64,000 bases of DNA from Rouxiella sp. WC2420 (GTDB lineage: Bacteria; Pseudomonadota; Gammaproteobacteria; Enterobacterales; Enterobacteriaceae). A program made the translations under genes and the position numbers. The number at the start of each line of letters is the position of its first letter. Positions within the stretch are counted from its first letter, which is position 1. Positions 37,536-47,483 of the stretch are shown here, piece by piece. The DNA lies in NCBI RefSeq assembly GCF_041200025.1, contig NZ_CP165628.1:4836001-4900000 (forward strand). The letters run 5' to 3'. The notes under the pieces are model-generated. The model worked only from the letters and a program-made list of their open reading frames with translations. It searched no databases and was not told the origin of the DNA.

Positions 37536-38597
37536 CTATTGCAGCACATGGAATATTAGCTGCTGCAAACGGCTGCGAGTGCGCTGAATATCTTCCTGTT
37601 CCGCGCCCTGAGTCATCTGGTCCAGCGTGAACGGGCTAATAATAAACAGCTGACACTGCTGGTCATACAACACGTCAATGACATTGATAAATCGCTGCTG
37701 CGTAGCGGGTGAAACCTCTGCCATTGCAGGAACGTCCTGGATAATCCAGCGTCGATATTCTGCGCATAAAGTCAGATAATCGATCACTGCGGTCGGGCCC
37801 TCGCACAAATCTTCGAATGAAAAATGCAGAAAATTTTCCGCTGGCGAGAGCAGGCTGAGACGCCGATTGCCCACGGCGATAGAGATCTTGGTGGGCAATG
37901 CTGCTGGCAGCTGGTATTCAAGGCGTTGAGCGGGTGTGCCGGGGAATAGATAAGCCCCTTCGCAGAAAGGTGTAAGATGATTAGTACCCAGACTGCGATA
38001 ATCAAGGCTTCCATCCAGTGCGACCACTTCTAAATACTGTCGGATAAGCTTTATAGAGGGTTCAAAACGAGCATGATATAGCGGATTTGATAATAATTGC
38101 TCGGGAGGATAGTTCGAGGTTGCCACCAAAACAATACCGCGCTTGACGATAAGCTCAAGCAGGCTTTTCATCAGCATTGCATCACCGATATCGTGCAAAT
38201 GCAGTTCATCGAAGCAGACTAATTGGCAGTCACCTAATTGAGCGCCAAGCACCGCATCGATACTGTTATCAGCGGATTGCGGATTATTCATACCGCGATG
38301 TAAATCGCGCAGGAAATCGTGAAAATGCACCCGGCGTTTTTTCTTTATCGGCGCCGCGGAGAAAAAGCTGTCAACAATAAAGCTTTTGCCGCGCCCTACT
38401 TTTCCCCAGATATAAACACCGCCGCCCAATGGTTTGGACTTTTTCAGCAGGCTTTTCTTAACCGTTAAACCGGATTTCATCAAGTTATCGAGTCGGGCAA
38501 TAACGTGCCGCTGGTGCTCATCTAAAACAAACTGATTTTCAGTGGCTTTTTCATCCATCCGTCTTTGAAAATCAACACCTGTGTCCGCCGATTTCAT
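37536..38597 (-). CDS. AFG1/ZapE-family P-loop ATPase
   Basis: A 353-residue AAA-like ATPase with Walker A GKVGRGKS and Walker B LVCFDELHLHD followed by ATSNYPPEQLL, the hallmark of the AFG1/ZapE family. E. coli ZapE acts on the Z-ring during division and stress. Orthologous zapE normally sits by degQ/rplM, so this copy is probably a paralogue with its own role. It is convergent with the preceding unknown gene and upstream of ssb's terminator on the same strand. Confidence 0.85.
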   Translation of the reverse strand: MKSADTGVDFQRRMDEKATENQFVLDEHQRHVIARLDNLMKSGLTVKKSLLKKSKPLGGGVYIWGKVGRGKSFIVDSFFSAAPIKKKRRVHFHDFLRDLHRGMNNPQSADNSIDAVLGAQLGDCQLVCFDELHLHDIGDAMLMKSLLELIVKRGIVLVATSNYPPEQLLSNPLYHARFEPSIKLIRQYLEVVALDGSLDYRSLGTNHLTPFCEGAYLFPGTPAQRLEYQLPAALPTKISIAVGNRRLSLLSPAENFLHFSFEDLCEGPTAVIDYLTLCAEYRRWIIQDVPAMAEVSPATQQRFINVIDVLYDQQCQLFIISPFTLDQMTQGAEQEDIQRTRSRLQQLIFHVLQ

Positions 38598-38692
38598 GAG
38601 TCACATCCTTTGCAAATCATCCCTCTATCTTATTTATCCTTTCTATAGAGATTCAACATAAATATCTACAGTAACAGTGCTTTGTAAAAGCC

Positions 38693-38717
38693 AAAAAAAA
38701 CCCCGCCATTAGCGGGG
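38693..38717 (-). terminator. Rho-independent terminator of ssb
   Basis: CCCCGC and GCGGGG around CATTA, with eight As on the plus side that read as a T-run on the minus strand, 67 bases after the ssb stop. Confidence 0.87.
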
Positions 38718-38783
38718 TCGATGTTCGAGATACTTGCCTGTAAAAGGCAGGAGTCAGAACAGTTCTTCTAAAAACTTTAGTTC

Positions 38784-39332
38784 TTAGAATGGGATATCGT
38801 CGTCGAAATCCATTGGTGGTTCGTTGCTTTGCGCAGGGGCATTGTTTTGAGCTGCCGGGCGAGATTGCTGACCGCCGCTGAACTGATTGCCGCCCTGTGG
38901 CTGCTGAGGCTGACCCCAACCAGCCTGACCACCCTGCTGACCGCCAGAAGCCTGACCGCCGCCTGCTGGAGCGCCGCCGCCAGCACGACCGCCTAGCATC
39001 TGCATGGTGCCGCCAACGTTGACCACAATTTCAGTCGTGTATTTTTCAACACCGGCCTGATCGGTCCATTTGCGTGTCTGCAATGCGCCTTCAATATAAA
39101 CCTGAGAGCCTTTGCGCAGGTATTCACCTGCTACTTCTGCCAGCTTTCCGAAAAGCACTACGCGGTGCCATTCGGTTTTCTCTTTCTGTTCGCCGGTCGC
39201 CTTGTCGCGCCAGCTTTCAGAAGTTGCCAGGGTGATATTGGCAACAGCACCGCCGTTAGGCATGTAGCGGACTTCGGGATCCTGACCCAGATTCCCAACC
39301 AGAATCACTTTGTTTACGCCTCTGCTGGCCAT
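38784..39332 (-). CDS. ssb: Single-stranded DNA-binding protein
   Basis: Binds single-stranded DNA as a tetramer in replication, recombination and repair. The OB-fold domain (residues 1-112, [18 protein letters not shown]) is followed by a Gly/Gln/Pro-rich flexible linker and the acidic tip MDFDDDIPF that recruits partner proteins. The 182-residue length is normal for enterics. It is divergent from uvrA across a shared LexA box. Confidence 0.98.
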   Translation of the reverse strand: MASRGVNKVILVGNLGQDPEVRYMPNGGAVANITLATSESWRDKATGEQKEKTEWHRVVLFGKLAEVAGEYLRKGSQVYIEGALQTRKWTDQAGVEKYTTEIVVNVGGTMQMLGGRAGGGAPAGGGQASGGQQGGQAGWGQPQQPQGGNQFSGGQQSRPAAQNNAPAQSNEPPMDFDDDIPF

Positions 39333-39460
39333 GTCGACTCTCCTGATGAGTTAATTTTGTACAGTATAAACCATGAATTTTAGCATGGGCGGATTGCATA
39401 TAATACTCTGAATGTGGATTCCAGAAATGTTTACAGACTCGACAAGTTTGCAGGCTTGTA

Positions 39461-39476
39461 CTGGATATCCATTCAG
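39461..39476. promoter_or_regulatory. LexA (SOS) box between ssb and uvrA
   Basis: CTG-N10-CAG with core GATATCCATT, preceded by TA, is the SOS box shared by ssb and uvrA in E. coli, where the sequence is very similar. The rest of the 319-base gap holds the promoters of both genes; nothing else was seen. Confidence 0.88.
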
Positions 39477-39651
39477 GTTTTTTTGTGTCATACTTACTCG
39501 TTTCGTACTTTCTGTGCCCAATTTTCTGATTCAGATGCAGTGTCTGGGGCGGATATACCCGAATCTATCGGCAAGCGGGTATGCAATTCCACACGCGCAT
39601 CACGGACAGTCACCGGCACGGTGAGCTTTCAAGTTATTCCGGGAATGATGA

Positions 39652-42507
39652 ATGGATAAGATCGAAGTTCGGGGCGCACGCACCCATAATCTCAAGAATA
39701 TCAACCTGATTATTCCGCGCGACAAACTGATTGTTGTCACCGGATTATCCGGTTCTGGCAAGTCCTCACTGGCTTTTGACACCTTGTATGCCGAGGGCCA
39801 ACGCCGTTACGTCGAGTCGCTTTCCGCCTACGCACGCCAATTTCTGTCCTTGATGGAAAAACCGGATGTCGACCACATTGAAGGGTTGTCACCTGCGATT
39901 TCTATTGAGCAAAAATCAACATCGCACAACCCAAGGTCAACGGTCGGTACCATTACCGAGATCCACGACTACCTGCGCCTGCTGTTCGCCCGTGTGGGTG
40001 AGCCGCGCTGCGCGGAACACGGCGTGCCTCTAGCGGCACAAACTGTCAGTCAGATGGTAGATAACGTGCTGGCACAGCCGGAAGGCCAACGCCTGATGCT
40101 GCTGGCGCCTATCGTCAAGGATCGCAAAGGCGAGCACACCAAAACGCTGGAAAACCTCGCCGCACAGGGCTATATCCGCGCAAGGATCGACGGCGAAGTT
40201 TGCGATCTCTCTGATCCGCCTAAACTTGAGCTGCAGAAAAAACACAGCATTGAAGTCGTCGTTGACCGCTTTAAAGTACGTGACGATTTGTCGCAACGAC
40301 TGGCCGAGTCATTCGAAACTGCCCTGGAGCTTTCCGGCGGTACTGCTGTAGTTGCCGATATGGACGACGCCAGCGTGCCAGAAATGCTGTTTTCGGCCAA
40401 CTTTGCCTGTCCGATTTGTGGCTACAGCATGCGCGAGCTTGAACCGCGTATGTTCTCGTTCAACAACCCGGCCGGTGCCTGCCCGACCTGTGACGGTTTG
40501 GGCGTTCAGCAGTTCTTTGATCCAGAACGCGTAATTCAGAATCCGGAGCTGTCATTGGCCGGCGGCGCGATTCGTGGTTGGGATCGCCGTAACTTTTACT
40601 ACTTCCAGATGCTGCGTTCTTTGAGCGAGCATTACAAATTCGACGTCGAATCTTCCTTCAACGAACTTAGCGAGGACGTGGTTCACGCCATCCTGCACGG
40701 GTCGGGCAAGCAGACTATCGAATTTAAATATATTAATGACCGTGGTGATACCTCGGTGCGTCGCCATCCGTTTGAAGGCGTGCTGCATAATATGGAGCGT
40801 CGCTATAAAGAGACGGAATCCAGCGCGGTGCGTGAAGAGTTGGCGAAATACATCAGCAATCGCCCCTGCGCCTCCTGCAAAGGTACGCGCCTGCGTGAAG
40901 AAGCGCGCAACGTGTTCGTTGAGGAAACCACGCTGCCGGAAATCTCCGATTACAGCATTGGTCATGCCATGGAATTTTTCCTGAGCATGAACCTCACCGG
41001 CCAACGTAAGCAGATTGCCGAGAAGATTCTGAAGGAAATCGGCGACCGACTGAGGTTCCTGGTTAACGTAGGCTTAAATTACCTGTCGCTGTCACGTTCG
41101 GCGGAGACACTATCCGGCGGTGAGGCGCAGCGTATCCGTCTGGCAAGCCAGATTGGTGCTGGTTTGGTGGGCGTGATGTACGTACTGGATGAGCCGTCTA
41201 TCGGTTTGCATCAGCGCGATAACGAACGCCTGCTTGAGACCTTGATTCACCTGCGCGACCTCGGCAATACCGTGATCGTGGTTGAACATGACGAAGACGC
41301 GATTCGTGCCGCCGACCATATTATCGATATTGGTCCGGGAGCGGGCGTGCACGGCGGTGAAGTGGTTGCCGAAGGCACAGCAGAAGACATTATGGCCACC
41401 GAGAATTCCCTGACCGGGCAGTATCTCAGCGGCAAGCGTGAAATTTCCGTACCGGAGCAACGCGTACCCGCCGACGCAGCCAAAGTATTAAAACTGGTGG
41501 GCGCAACCGGTAATAACCTTAAAGATGTGACCCTTACGCTGCCGGTTGGCCTGTTTACCTGCATTACCGGAGTTTCCGGCTCAGGTAAATCGACGCTGAT
41601 CAACGATACACTGTTCCCGCTGGCACAGCGCCAGCTTAATGGCGCAACGATTGCCGAAGCCGCGCCGTATCGCGACATCCAGGGTCTTGAGCATTTCGAT
41701 AAAGTTATCGATATTGACCAAAGCCCGATTGGTCGGACACCGCGCTCAAACCCGGCAACCTATACCGGTATCTTTACCCCGGTGCGCGAGCTGTTTGCTG
41801 GAGTTCCTGAGTCACGTTCTCGCGGTTATACGCCAGGGCGTTTCAGCTTTAACGTCAAGGGCGGACGCTGCGAAGCCTGCCAGGGTGACGGCGTGATTAA
41901 GGTCGAGATGCACTTCTTGCCTGACATCTACGTGCCTTGCGATCAGTGTAAAGGCAAGCGCTATAACCGTGAAACGCTTGAGATTAAGTACAAAGGCAAG
42001 AGCATTCACGAAACGCTGGACATGACTATCGAAGAAGCACGAGATTTCTTTGATGCCGTTCCGGCGCTGGCGCGTAAGCTGCAAACTCTGATAGATGTGG
42101 GCCTGTCGTACATTCGCCTTGGGCAGTCAGCGACGACACTTTCCGGCGGTGAAGCACAGAGGGTCAAACTGGCTCGTGAACTGTCAAAACGCGGCACCGG
42201 CCAAACGCTGTATATTCTCGATGAGCCGACTACCGGTCTGCATTTCGCCGATATCCAGCAGTTGCTTGAGGTACTGCATCAGCTGCGTGACCAGGGCAAT
42301 ACCATCGTGGTGATTGAGCACAATCTTGACGTGATCAAAACGGCTGACTGGATTGTTGATCTGGGTCCTGAAGGTGGTCACGGCGGCGGGCAAATTCTAG
42401 TCTCTGGTACGCCTGAAACGGTAGCGGAATGCAAGGAATCGCATACCGCGCGCTTCCTGAAACCGTTGCTGGAACGTCATATGCTGAAGCATAAAAAATC
42501 TGCCTGA
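39652..42507 (+). CDS. uvrA: Excinuclease ABC subunit A
   Basis: DNA-damage sensor of nucleotide excision repair; the dimer loads UvrB on lesions. It has two ABC-type ATPase modules (Walker [10 protein letters not shown] and GVSGSGKST; signatures [12 protein letters not shown] and [12 protein letters not shown]) and zinc-finger cysteines in CPICGYSM...[16 protein letters not shown] and CEACQGDG...CDQCKGKR. It has 951 residues, about ten more than E. coli UvrA, the extra being at the basic C-terminus ([12 protein letters not shown]). Regulated by the LexA box upstream. Confidence 0.98.
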   Translation: MDKIEVRGARTHNLKNINLIIPRDKLIVVTGLSGSGKSSLAFDTLYAEGQRRYVESLSAYARQFLSLMEKPDVDHIEGLSPAISIEQKSTSHNPRSTVGTITEIHDYLRLLFARVGEPRCAEHGVPLAAQTVSQMVDNVLAQPEGQRLMLLAPIVKDRKGEHTKTLENLAAQGYIRARIDGEVCDLSDPPKLELQKKHSIEVVVDRFKVRDDLSQRLAESFETALELSGGTAVVADMDDASVPEMLFSANFACPICGYSMRELEPRMFSFNNPAGACPTCDGLGVQQFFDPERVIQNPELSLAGGAIRGWDRRNFYYFQMLRSLSEHYKFDVESSFNELSEDVVHAILHGSGKQTIEFKYINDRGDTSVRRHPFEGVLHNMERRYKETESSAVREELAKYISNRPCASCKGTRLREEARNVFVEETTLPEISDYSIGHAMEFFLSMNLTGQRKQIAEKILKEIGDRLRFLVNVGLNYLSLSRSAETLSGGEAQRIRLASQIGAGLVGVMYVLDEPSIGLHQRDNERLLETLIHLRDLGNTVIVVEHDEDAIRAADHIIDIGPGAGVHGGEVVAEGTAEDIMATENSLTGQYLSGKREISVPEQRVPADAAKVLKLVGATGNNLKDVTLTLPVGLFTCITGVSGSGKSTLINDTLFPLAQRQLNGATIAEAAPYRDIQGLEHFDKVIDIDQSPIGRTPRSNPATYTGIFTPVRELFAGVPESRSRGYTPGRFSFNVKGGRCEACQGDGVIKVEMHFLPDIYVPCDQCKGKRYNRETLEIKYKGKSIHETLDMTIEEARDFFDAVPALARKLQTLIDVGLSYIRLGQSATTLSGGEAQRVKLARELSKRGTGQTLYILDEPTTGLHFADIQQLLEVLHQLRDQGNTIVVIEHNLDVIKTADWIVDLGPEGGHGGGQILVSGTPETVAECKESHTARFLKPLLERHMLKHKKSA

Positions 42508-42542
42508 TTAGCGGCTTAATTAATTGCTTGGCAAATACGTTA

Positions 42543-42571
42543 AAAGCGAGTCTTCTGACTCGCTTTTTTTA
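42543..42571 (+). terminator. Rho-independent terminator of uvrA
   Basis: Perfect 11-base arms AAAAGCGAGTC and GACTCGCTTTT with a TTCT loop, followed by more Ts. Confidence 0.9.
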
Positions 42572-42607
42572 TGCATGAAACTGAGATAACTGCTTGTCTT
42601 TTAGTGA

Positions 42608-44179
42608 TCAAGTTTGCGACATTGGGTACCAATAATTCCCATCAGAATAGAGTTGAATAGTCGTTGCAGCAGCGAGACTAATATTCTTACCTCCATTTAC
42701 ATTAGGGTCAATGGGGCCGACAAGTGATAATGCGATTGTTCCGGATAAGTTTCTAATATAAATAACTCGACCACTGCTGGATGTTGGAAGATTAATAGAA
42801 TCTCCTGACACCGTTGGAGTCGCGAAGTTTACAGTACTATAAGATAGTATCGTCTCTCCAACGTCTACTACAGCCTGAGCATATCTTAGGGATTCGATTG
42901 CACCACTGCTATTAATACCGATTAATAAGTTATTATTTTCATCTTCAATAGTTAGTGGATAGTTTGTAGCCCCGATTACTTGGACACCATAGGAGTTATT
43001 TCTAAATATTGCGCCAACGGTATCACCCACAGAACAAAAACCCGCTGCGGCTGCGTCATAGGATACAAATCCATATTGCGCTCCTGTATAGGTTGTAAAG
43101 CCAATATTGAAGTTACCCCGAGTTTGGAAACCGGTTGCTATACCATAATTTCCTAAGTTTACACAGTCGAAACCATATCCAACATAATCATCGGTTTTAT
43201 TATTTAGCATCCCCAACTCATATCCAACCATAGATGTGGCTTGGGAACCTGCGTCAAGAGTAACATTTAGATTCTGTCCCCAAAATTTAGTATTAGGAAC
43301 AAAAATTGCTGTCGAAGAGGCCGACGGAATACCAGTCGATCCGCTACCTCCCTTTAAATACCAGGCTGTATCAATAGTGATGGTTGTATTAGATAACGTC
43401 TGAATCAAACCGCTGTAAATAAGGTTAGAATTTGATGAGTCAGTAACATCAATAACTTGACCTGCCCGTAAGTGTGTGCTTACAGAACTTATATCAGTGG
43501 AAGTAATTGTATTAGTCGTGAAGGTAGTATTAGAAGTTGAAAGTAATGCTGGAGGCCCCTCAATCTGCCCGAATAGAAGGACGAAATCTCGATCGGAATA
43601 AGTGCCGAGACCTTCTGCAGATCCTAAGCCTACAACCTGAGTTATCGGTTCATTACTCTCAGGGGTAACTACATTACTAAAGGATGCAACTGCACCTCTG
43701 TCTTCAAGCCCGTCAAGCCAATTCCAAGCTTTAACGGTCTGCTGTGGAAAAGCAAATTGCTTAGCCCCAAAGTAAGGGATCCTATTTTCGTTAGCCACTG
43801 ATTTTACAGCAGTTTCCAATTTAGATGGGTCAAAAGCATCGCGGGTACCACCTGCATCCATAAGGCTAATTGATTCAGCGTTTTTATCAGACTGGTTTCG
43901 TGCTACAGCCCCATCATAAGGTTGCTTTACCCCAATTAAAGCATCACCGAGAGAATCACTGGTCGAAGAAAGGTTAGAACGTAGAACCGCATCACCAAGA
44001 ATTGACCAGCCACCCAGTCCAATTCCTCCCGTTGAAGTTGCTGTTGTTGAAGCTGCCACAACTTTTGGATATGTGCCAGTCCAGGAATATAAATAGCTTC
44101 CATCAGTAATGATATCCGCAGTCGAACTCAGTGTAGCTCCTGCAGAAAAAGTATAGGTTGTAATCGCTGTACCCGCCAT
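42608..44179 (-). CDS. Orphan phage tail-spike/tail-fibre-like protein
   Basis: A 523-residue protein with no signal peptide. Residues 1-110 resemble the particle-binding N-terminus of podovirus and siphovirus tail spikes (GSYLYSWTGTYPKVV, GGWSILGDAVLRSNL, YDGAVARNQSDKNAESISL). The rest is Ser/Thr/Asn/Gly-rich and beta-like, and the end (ISLAAATTIQLYSDGNYWYP) is a common tail-fibre terminus. No other phage gene adjoins. Codons are AT-rich compared with uvrA. The ribosome site AGAGGTG is good, so it is probably expressed. A receptor-binding or surface role is inference. Confidence 0.7.
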   Translation of the reverse strand: MAGTAITTYTFSAGATLSSTADIITDGSYLYSWTGTYPKVVAASTTATSTGGIGLGGWSILGDAVLRSNLSSTSDSLGDALIGVKQPYDGAVARNQSDKNAESISLMDAGGTRDAFDPSKLETAVKSVANENRIPYFGAKQFAFPQQTVKAWNWLDGLEDRGAVASFSNVVTPESNEPITQVVGLGSAEGLGTYSDRDFVLLFGQIEGPPALLSTSNTTFTTNTITSTDISSVSTHLRAGQVIDVTDSSNSNLIYSGLIQTLSNTTITIDTAWYLKGGSGSTGIPSASSTAIFVPNTKFWGQNLNVTLDAGSQATSMVGYELGMLNNKTDDYVGYGFDCVNLGNYGIATGFQTRGNFNIGFTTYTGAQYGFVSYDAAAAGFCSVGDTVGAIFRNNSYGVQVIGATNYPLTIEDENNNLLIGINSSGAIESLRYAQAVVDVGETILSYSTVNFATPTVSGDSINLPTSSSGRVIYIRNLSGTIALSLVGPIDPNVNGGKNISLAAATTIQLYSDGNYWYPMSQT

Positions 44180-44496
44180 AATTTCACCTCTAACAGTTAG
44201 ATTTAATTATCAAAAAAATATTACTCAAACATCTGGAAATATAATTCAGACAATTAACTTACATTTTGATGTGTTATCAAAACACTCTCGTGGCTTGCGA
44301 AGTTATTTAAAAAACATAACTAAGCAAGCTCTACCTACAAGTTAGAGTGTTATTTGCGGACCGCGATAATAGTTTTATTAATTAATTTAAAAATAAAAAC
44401 AATTAATTTAATAATCATGGTATTGATAATTTAACATCATGATTAATATGGCCTGTTTCTTATTTTATTTATACTGATAATTATTCGTTGAAACTA
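44180..44496. other. 317-base AT-rich gap
   Basis: Holds the ribosome site and presumed promoter of the tail-spike-like gene and the 3' flank of the LysR gene. The stretch 44340-44480 is very AT-rich with alternating TTAAT words. No gene or clear terminator was seen. Confidence 0.45.
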
Positions 44497-45390
44497 CTAC
44501 GCGTGAATTTGAGGTAAGTCATGTAATCTGGTGCGTATAAAGTCCCAAAAGGTTCTGACTTTAAACGGCATAAGTTGAATATTTTGTACCACCAGCTGCA
44601 CTGGGAGCGGCAAGGGTTCGAACTCTGGCAATAGTCTGACCAGCGTGCCATCGGCCAATTCGTCGGCCACCTGATAGGATAGAAATCTGCCAATTCCTTT
44701 TGCTGATTTCACTGCCAGCACTCGGGTCTCAACATCATTAAACACCAAGTGAGGCGAAAGCCTGAGGCGCGGCCCTTCTTCGTGGGCGCCAAACCGCCAT
44801 TCGTTGAACGTATCGCTGCTGCTCAACACTATTTGGTGCTTTGCCAGCTCAGAGGGATGGCGCAGGTCAGGATACGCGGCCAAATATTGTGGACTGGCAA
44901 TCATAACGAGACTAACTTGCCCCAGCCGCCGCGCAACCTTTGAGGAATCTTCAAGATGTCCGATACGTACGGCGACATCGATCCCCTGTTCAATCAGATC
45001 AAGATTTCTATCACTAAGCAGTAGTTCGATCTGAATCTCGGGATGTAAACTCTGGAACTCCATGACCAGCGGTGCAATATGTCGCCGGCCAAACAGTACC
45101 GGAGCAGTCACGCGCAGCAGTCCTTTAAGCTGAGTTTCGGCAGTATCTTGCACCGCTTCGTTATAGCTTTTCAAAATATTAGCCGCCTGCTCTGCCAGCC
45201 TTACTCCCGCCTCGGTCGGCGCTAAACTTCTTGTCGTTCGCTCCACCAACCTTGCACCAAATCGTTGTTCCAGCGAGGCAATTGCGCGTGTCACTGCAGG
45301 AGCCGAACGCCGGAGCCTGCGTGCGGCTCCGGCAAGACTGCCCTGATTCAGCACTTCAAGAAAAATAGCGAGTTCATCAAGGCGATCCAT
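44497..45390 (-). CDS. LysR-family regulator divergent from a GST operon
   Basis: A 297-residue LysR protein: DELAIFLEVLNQGSLAGAAR with helix-turn-helix around RRSAPAVTRAIASLEQRFG, then an effector-binding domain with LDLIEQGIDVAVRIG. It is divergent from the GST and PNPOx-like genes by 99 bases with a palindrome between, so it probably controls them. Confidence 0.88.
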   Translation of the reverse strand: MDRLDELAIFLEVLNQGSLAGAARRLRRSAPAVTRAIASLEQRFGARLVERTTRSLAPTEAGVRLAEQAANILKSYNEAVQDTAETQLKGLLRVTAPVLFGRRHIAPLVMEFQSLHPEIQIELLLSDRNLDLIEQGIDVAVRIGHLEDSSKVARRLGQVSLVMIASPQYLAAYPDLRHPSELAKHQIVLSSSDTFNEWRFGAHEEGPRLRLSPHLVFNDVETRVLAVKSAKGIGRFLSYQVADELADGTLVRLLPEFEPLPLPVQLVVQNIQLMPFKVRTFWDFIRTRLHDLPQIHA

Positions 45391-45406
45391 AAATTATTCC
45401 ATTTAG

Positions 45407-45423
45407 TGAAATTATCAATTTCA
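45407..45423. promoter_or_regulatory. Palindrome between LysR and GST genes, candidate operator
   Basis: TGAAATT, ATC, AATTTCA is a perfect inverted repeat with 7-base arms, located in the divergent intergenic region 17 bases before the LysR gene start. Confidence 0.5.
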
Positions 45424-45489
45424 ATAATCCCTGATTCCTTTCATCTATTGTAAGAGTAATCTGGATGGAAACCTAAAGGGAGAAACCTG

Positions 45490-46110
45490 ATGACTAGACT
45501 AAAACTTTATGGCACACCGCTTTCAGGACACGTTCATCGCGTCACGCTGCTACTGAGAATGCTTGAGCTAGAGTATGAATTTATCGAAGCTGGAGCAGAA
45601 TTACGGGCGACCGAGGCATTTCGCAAGCTGAATCCTTGGGGACAAATCCCGGTACTGGTCGATGGCGAAACGGTCATTGCCGACAGCAACGCGATTTTGA
45701 TTTATCTGACGAAAACCTATGCCCCGGGCACTCATTGGCTTCCTGAAGATGCAGTAGCAGCGGCACATACGCAGCAATGGCTATGCAAGGCGGCAGGTGA
45801 AATTCGCTACGGGCCAGCTTCGGCGCGGCTGATTGCGCAATTCGGCACGCCGGAAGATTACCCCGTTGCGGTGAAGGTCGCGAAAAAATTTATGCCTCAG
45901 CTCGAGCTACATCTGAGTCAACGCGAATTTTTGGTAACAGATCAACCTACGGTAGCCGATCTGGCCTGCTACAGCTATGTCGCTCTTGCTCCCGAAGGCG
46001 GGATTTCGCTCGAAGCTTTTCCCGCTATCAGACAGTGGCTGTTGCGTATTGAAAGCCTGCCGGGCTTTATCGCAACGCCGCCGCTGCCTTTGCCCAAGCC
46101 TGCTCAGTAA
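45490..46110 (+). CDS. Glutathione S-transferase family protein
   Basis: A 206-residue GST: MTRLKLYGTPLSGHVHRVTL with the likely catalytic Ser in the PLSGH turn, NPWGQIPVLVDGETVIADSN (cis-Pro and glutathione-binding D-S), and a helical C-domain. It begins a probable two-gene operon with the PNPOx-like gene 12 bases downstream and is divergent from a LysR gene. Confidence 0.87.
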   Translation: MTRLKLYGTPLSGHVHRVTLLLRMLELEYEFIEAGAELRATEAFRKLNPWGQIPVLVDGETVIADSNAILIYLTKTYAPGTHWLPEDAVAAAHTQQWLCKAAGEIRYGPASARLIAQFGTPEDYPVAVKVAKKFMPQLELHLSQREFLVTDQPTVADLACYSYVALAPEGGISLEAFPAIRQWLLRIESLPGFIATPPLPLPKPAQ

Positions 46111-46122
46111 CGAGGTGATGCG

Positions 46123-47028
46123 ATGGAAATTTTCCACCCGGATGAGAAACGAGCACAGACGCTGGCCGGATTTATGGTCGGCTCAGCTGGAATTTACCCT
46201 TCCATGCCGCAGCAGCACCGTGATTTCTTCGCCGGGCTGCCGTCTTTTTATATCGCAACTCTGGATGACCACGGCTGGCCGGTTGCGACCGTACTCAGTG
46301 GTCCGCCGGGATTTATTAGCACCGTGGACAACAGCCATTTGCGCATCAATTCACCACGGCGCGAAGATTGTCCGGCGTTATCGGCATTACAATCTGGCAA
46401 AGAATTAGGGACATTGGGTCTGGATTTCAGCAATCGGCGCAGAAATCGGGTCAACGGTGTAATTAGCCGGATGGATAAAAATCGGCTTGAGCTTGCCGTT
46501 AAGCAAAGTTTTGGCAACTGCCCGAAATATATTCAGCGTCGGAAAATCACACCACGCCAAAGTGAATTCGAAGCAATTGCTCATCTCAGCGGATTAGATA
46601 GCAAAGCGCGTGAAATGATCGCCTCAGCGGACACTTTTTTCGTAGCAACCCACGCCCATGCTGGTTCATCCACTGGCGGGGTGGATATTTCACACCGAGG
46701 CGGCAATCCCGGATTTGTGAAAATTGTTGGCGAGACCCTGTGGGTGCCTGATTTCAGCGGTAACCGCTACATGAACACCCTCGGCAATATGCTGGCAGAA
46801 CCGCGCGCGGCACTGTTATTTATGGATTTTGTGAATGGTGACGTATTGCACCTGCAGGGCCATACCGAGTTAAATTGGCAGGTTGATGCCCAGCACAAAC
46901 TTAAGGGTGCCGAGCGTTTTTGGTGTTTGCATGTGACATCCGCATGGCGATTTCCCGGTTTGCTGCCGTGGCAAGGAAGCGATATAGAATTCTCGCCTGC
47001 AACACTCAGCACCGGGATTTGGGCCTAA
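46123..47028 (+). CDS. Pyridoxamine 5'-phosphate oxidase-like flavin-binding protein
   Basis: A 301-residue protein with two split-barrel-type segments. The N-terminal half contains FYIATLDDHGWPVATVLSGP and the C-terminal half repeats the pattern in FFVATHAHAG, then VDISHRGGNPGFVKI and FSGNRYMNTLGNM. Such FMN-binding folds occur in oxidoreductases and heme-handling proteins. Co-transcription with the GST gene suggests a detoxification unit for an electrophile; this is inference. Confidence 0.8.
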   Translation: MEIFHPDEKRAQTLAGFMVGSAGIYPSMPQQHRDFFAGLPSFYIATLDDHGWPVATVLSGPPGFISTVDNSHLRINSPRREDCPALSALQSGKELGTLGLDFSNRRRNRVNGVISRMDKNRLELAVKQSFGNCPKYIQRRKITPRQSEFEAIAHLSGLDSKAREMIASADTFFVATHAHAGSSTGGVDISHRGGNPGFVKIVGETLWVPDFSGNRYMNTLGNMLAEPRAALLFMDFVNGDVLHLQGHTELNWQVDAQHKLKGAERFWCLHVTSAWRFPGLLPWQGSDIEFSPATLSTGIWA

Positions 47029-47042
47029 AGGATCTTGCAACA

Positions 47043-47396
47043 TTAGCTGGCAATCGCATGACGTTTTTCTTCGGGCAGGCTAGATAGAACAAGCTGATAC
47101 GAGCTGTCAATTAACGCATAAAACTGCGAGTCTGGCAGATTGCCATCAAGCAGGACGCTGTTCCAGTGAGCCTTGTTAAGGCAGTCACAGGCGATAATCT
47201 CAGGATGCTGATGGCGCAGATTCTCCGCCGTCTGATGACCCGTTTTTAACGAAATTGCCGGATGGCCTTTGATATCGCGCAGCATGGCAAACATCACCCC
47301 GGCAACCTTGATCTGGCTGGCCTGCCACTGATTTTCTGTGCTCTGCTGAGCTCCGGGTTTAGAGAGGCAATAATCAAGCAGTTGAGTATTATTCAT
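47043..47396 (-). CDS. yjbR: YjbR/MmcQ family protein
   Basis: A 117-residue protein close to E. coli YjbR: LLDYCLSKPGAQQS, FAMLRDIKGHPAISLKT and LNKAHWNSVLLDGNLPDSQ. The fold is a CyaY-like single-strand DNA-binding-like fold; the biological role is unknown. The start at 47396 (MNNTQLLDYC) matches the family; the frame opens 26 codons upstream. It follows yjbQ on the same strand, as in E. coli near uvrA. Confidence 0.9.
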   Translation of the reverse strand: MNNTQLLDYCLSKPGAQQSTENQWQASQIKVAGVMFAMLRDIKGHPAISLKTGHQTAENLRHQHPEIIACDCLNKAHWNSVLLDGNLPDSQFYALIDSSYQLVLSSLPEEKRHAIAS

Positions 47397-47483
47397 CTTA
47401 TTGACGCCTTGCATTGGAAATTGAGCAGGCAGTATATCTGGACAAAAAACACACAACTGCAACCCAGTTAACAAAATTCAGCG

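Noticed and set aside
42508..44496. A prophage around the tail-spike-like gene
   Set aside because: No integrase, structural, lysis or regulatory phage genes and no attachment repeats were seen; only the single gene is supported.
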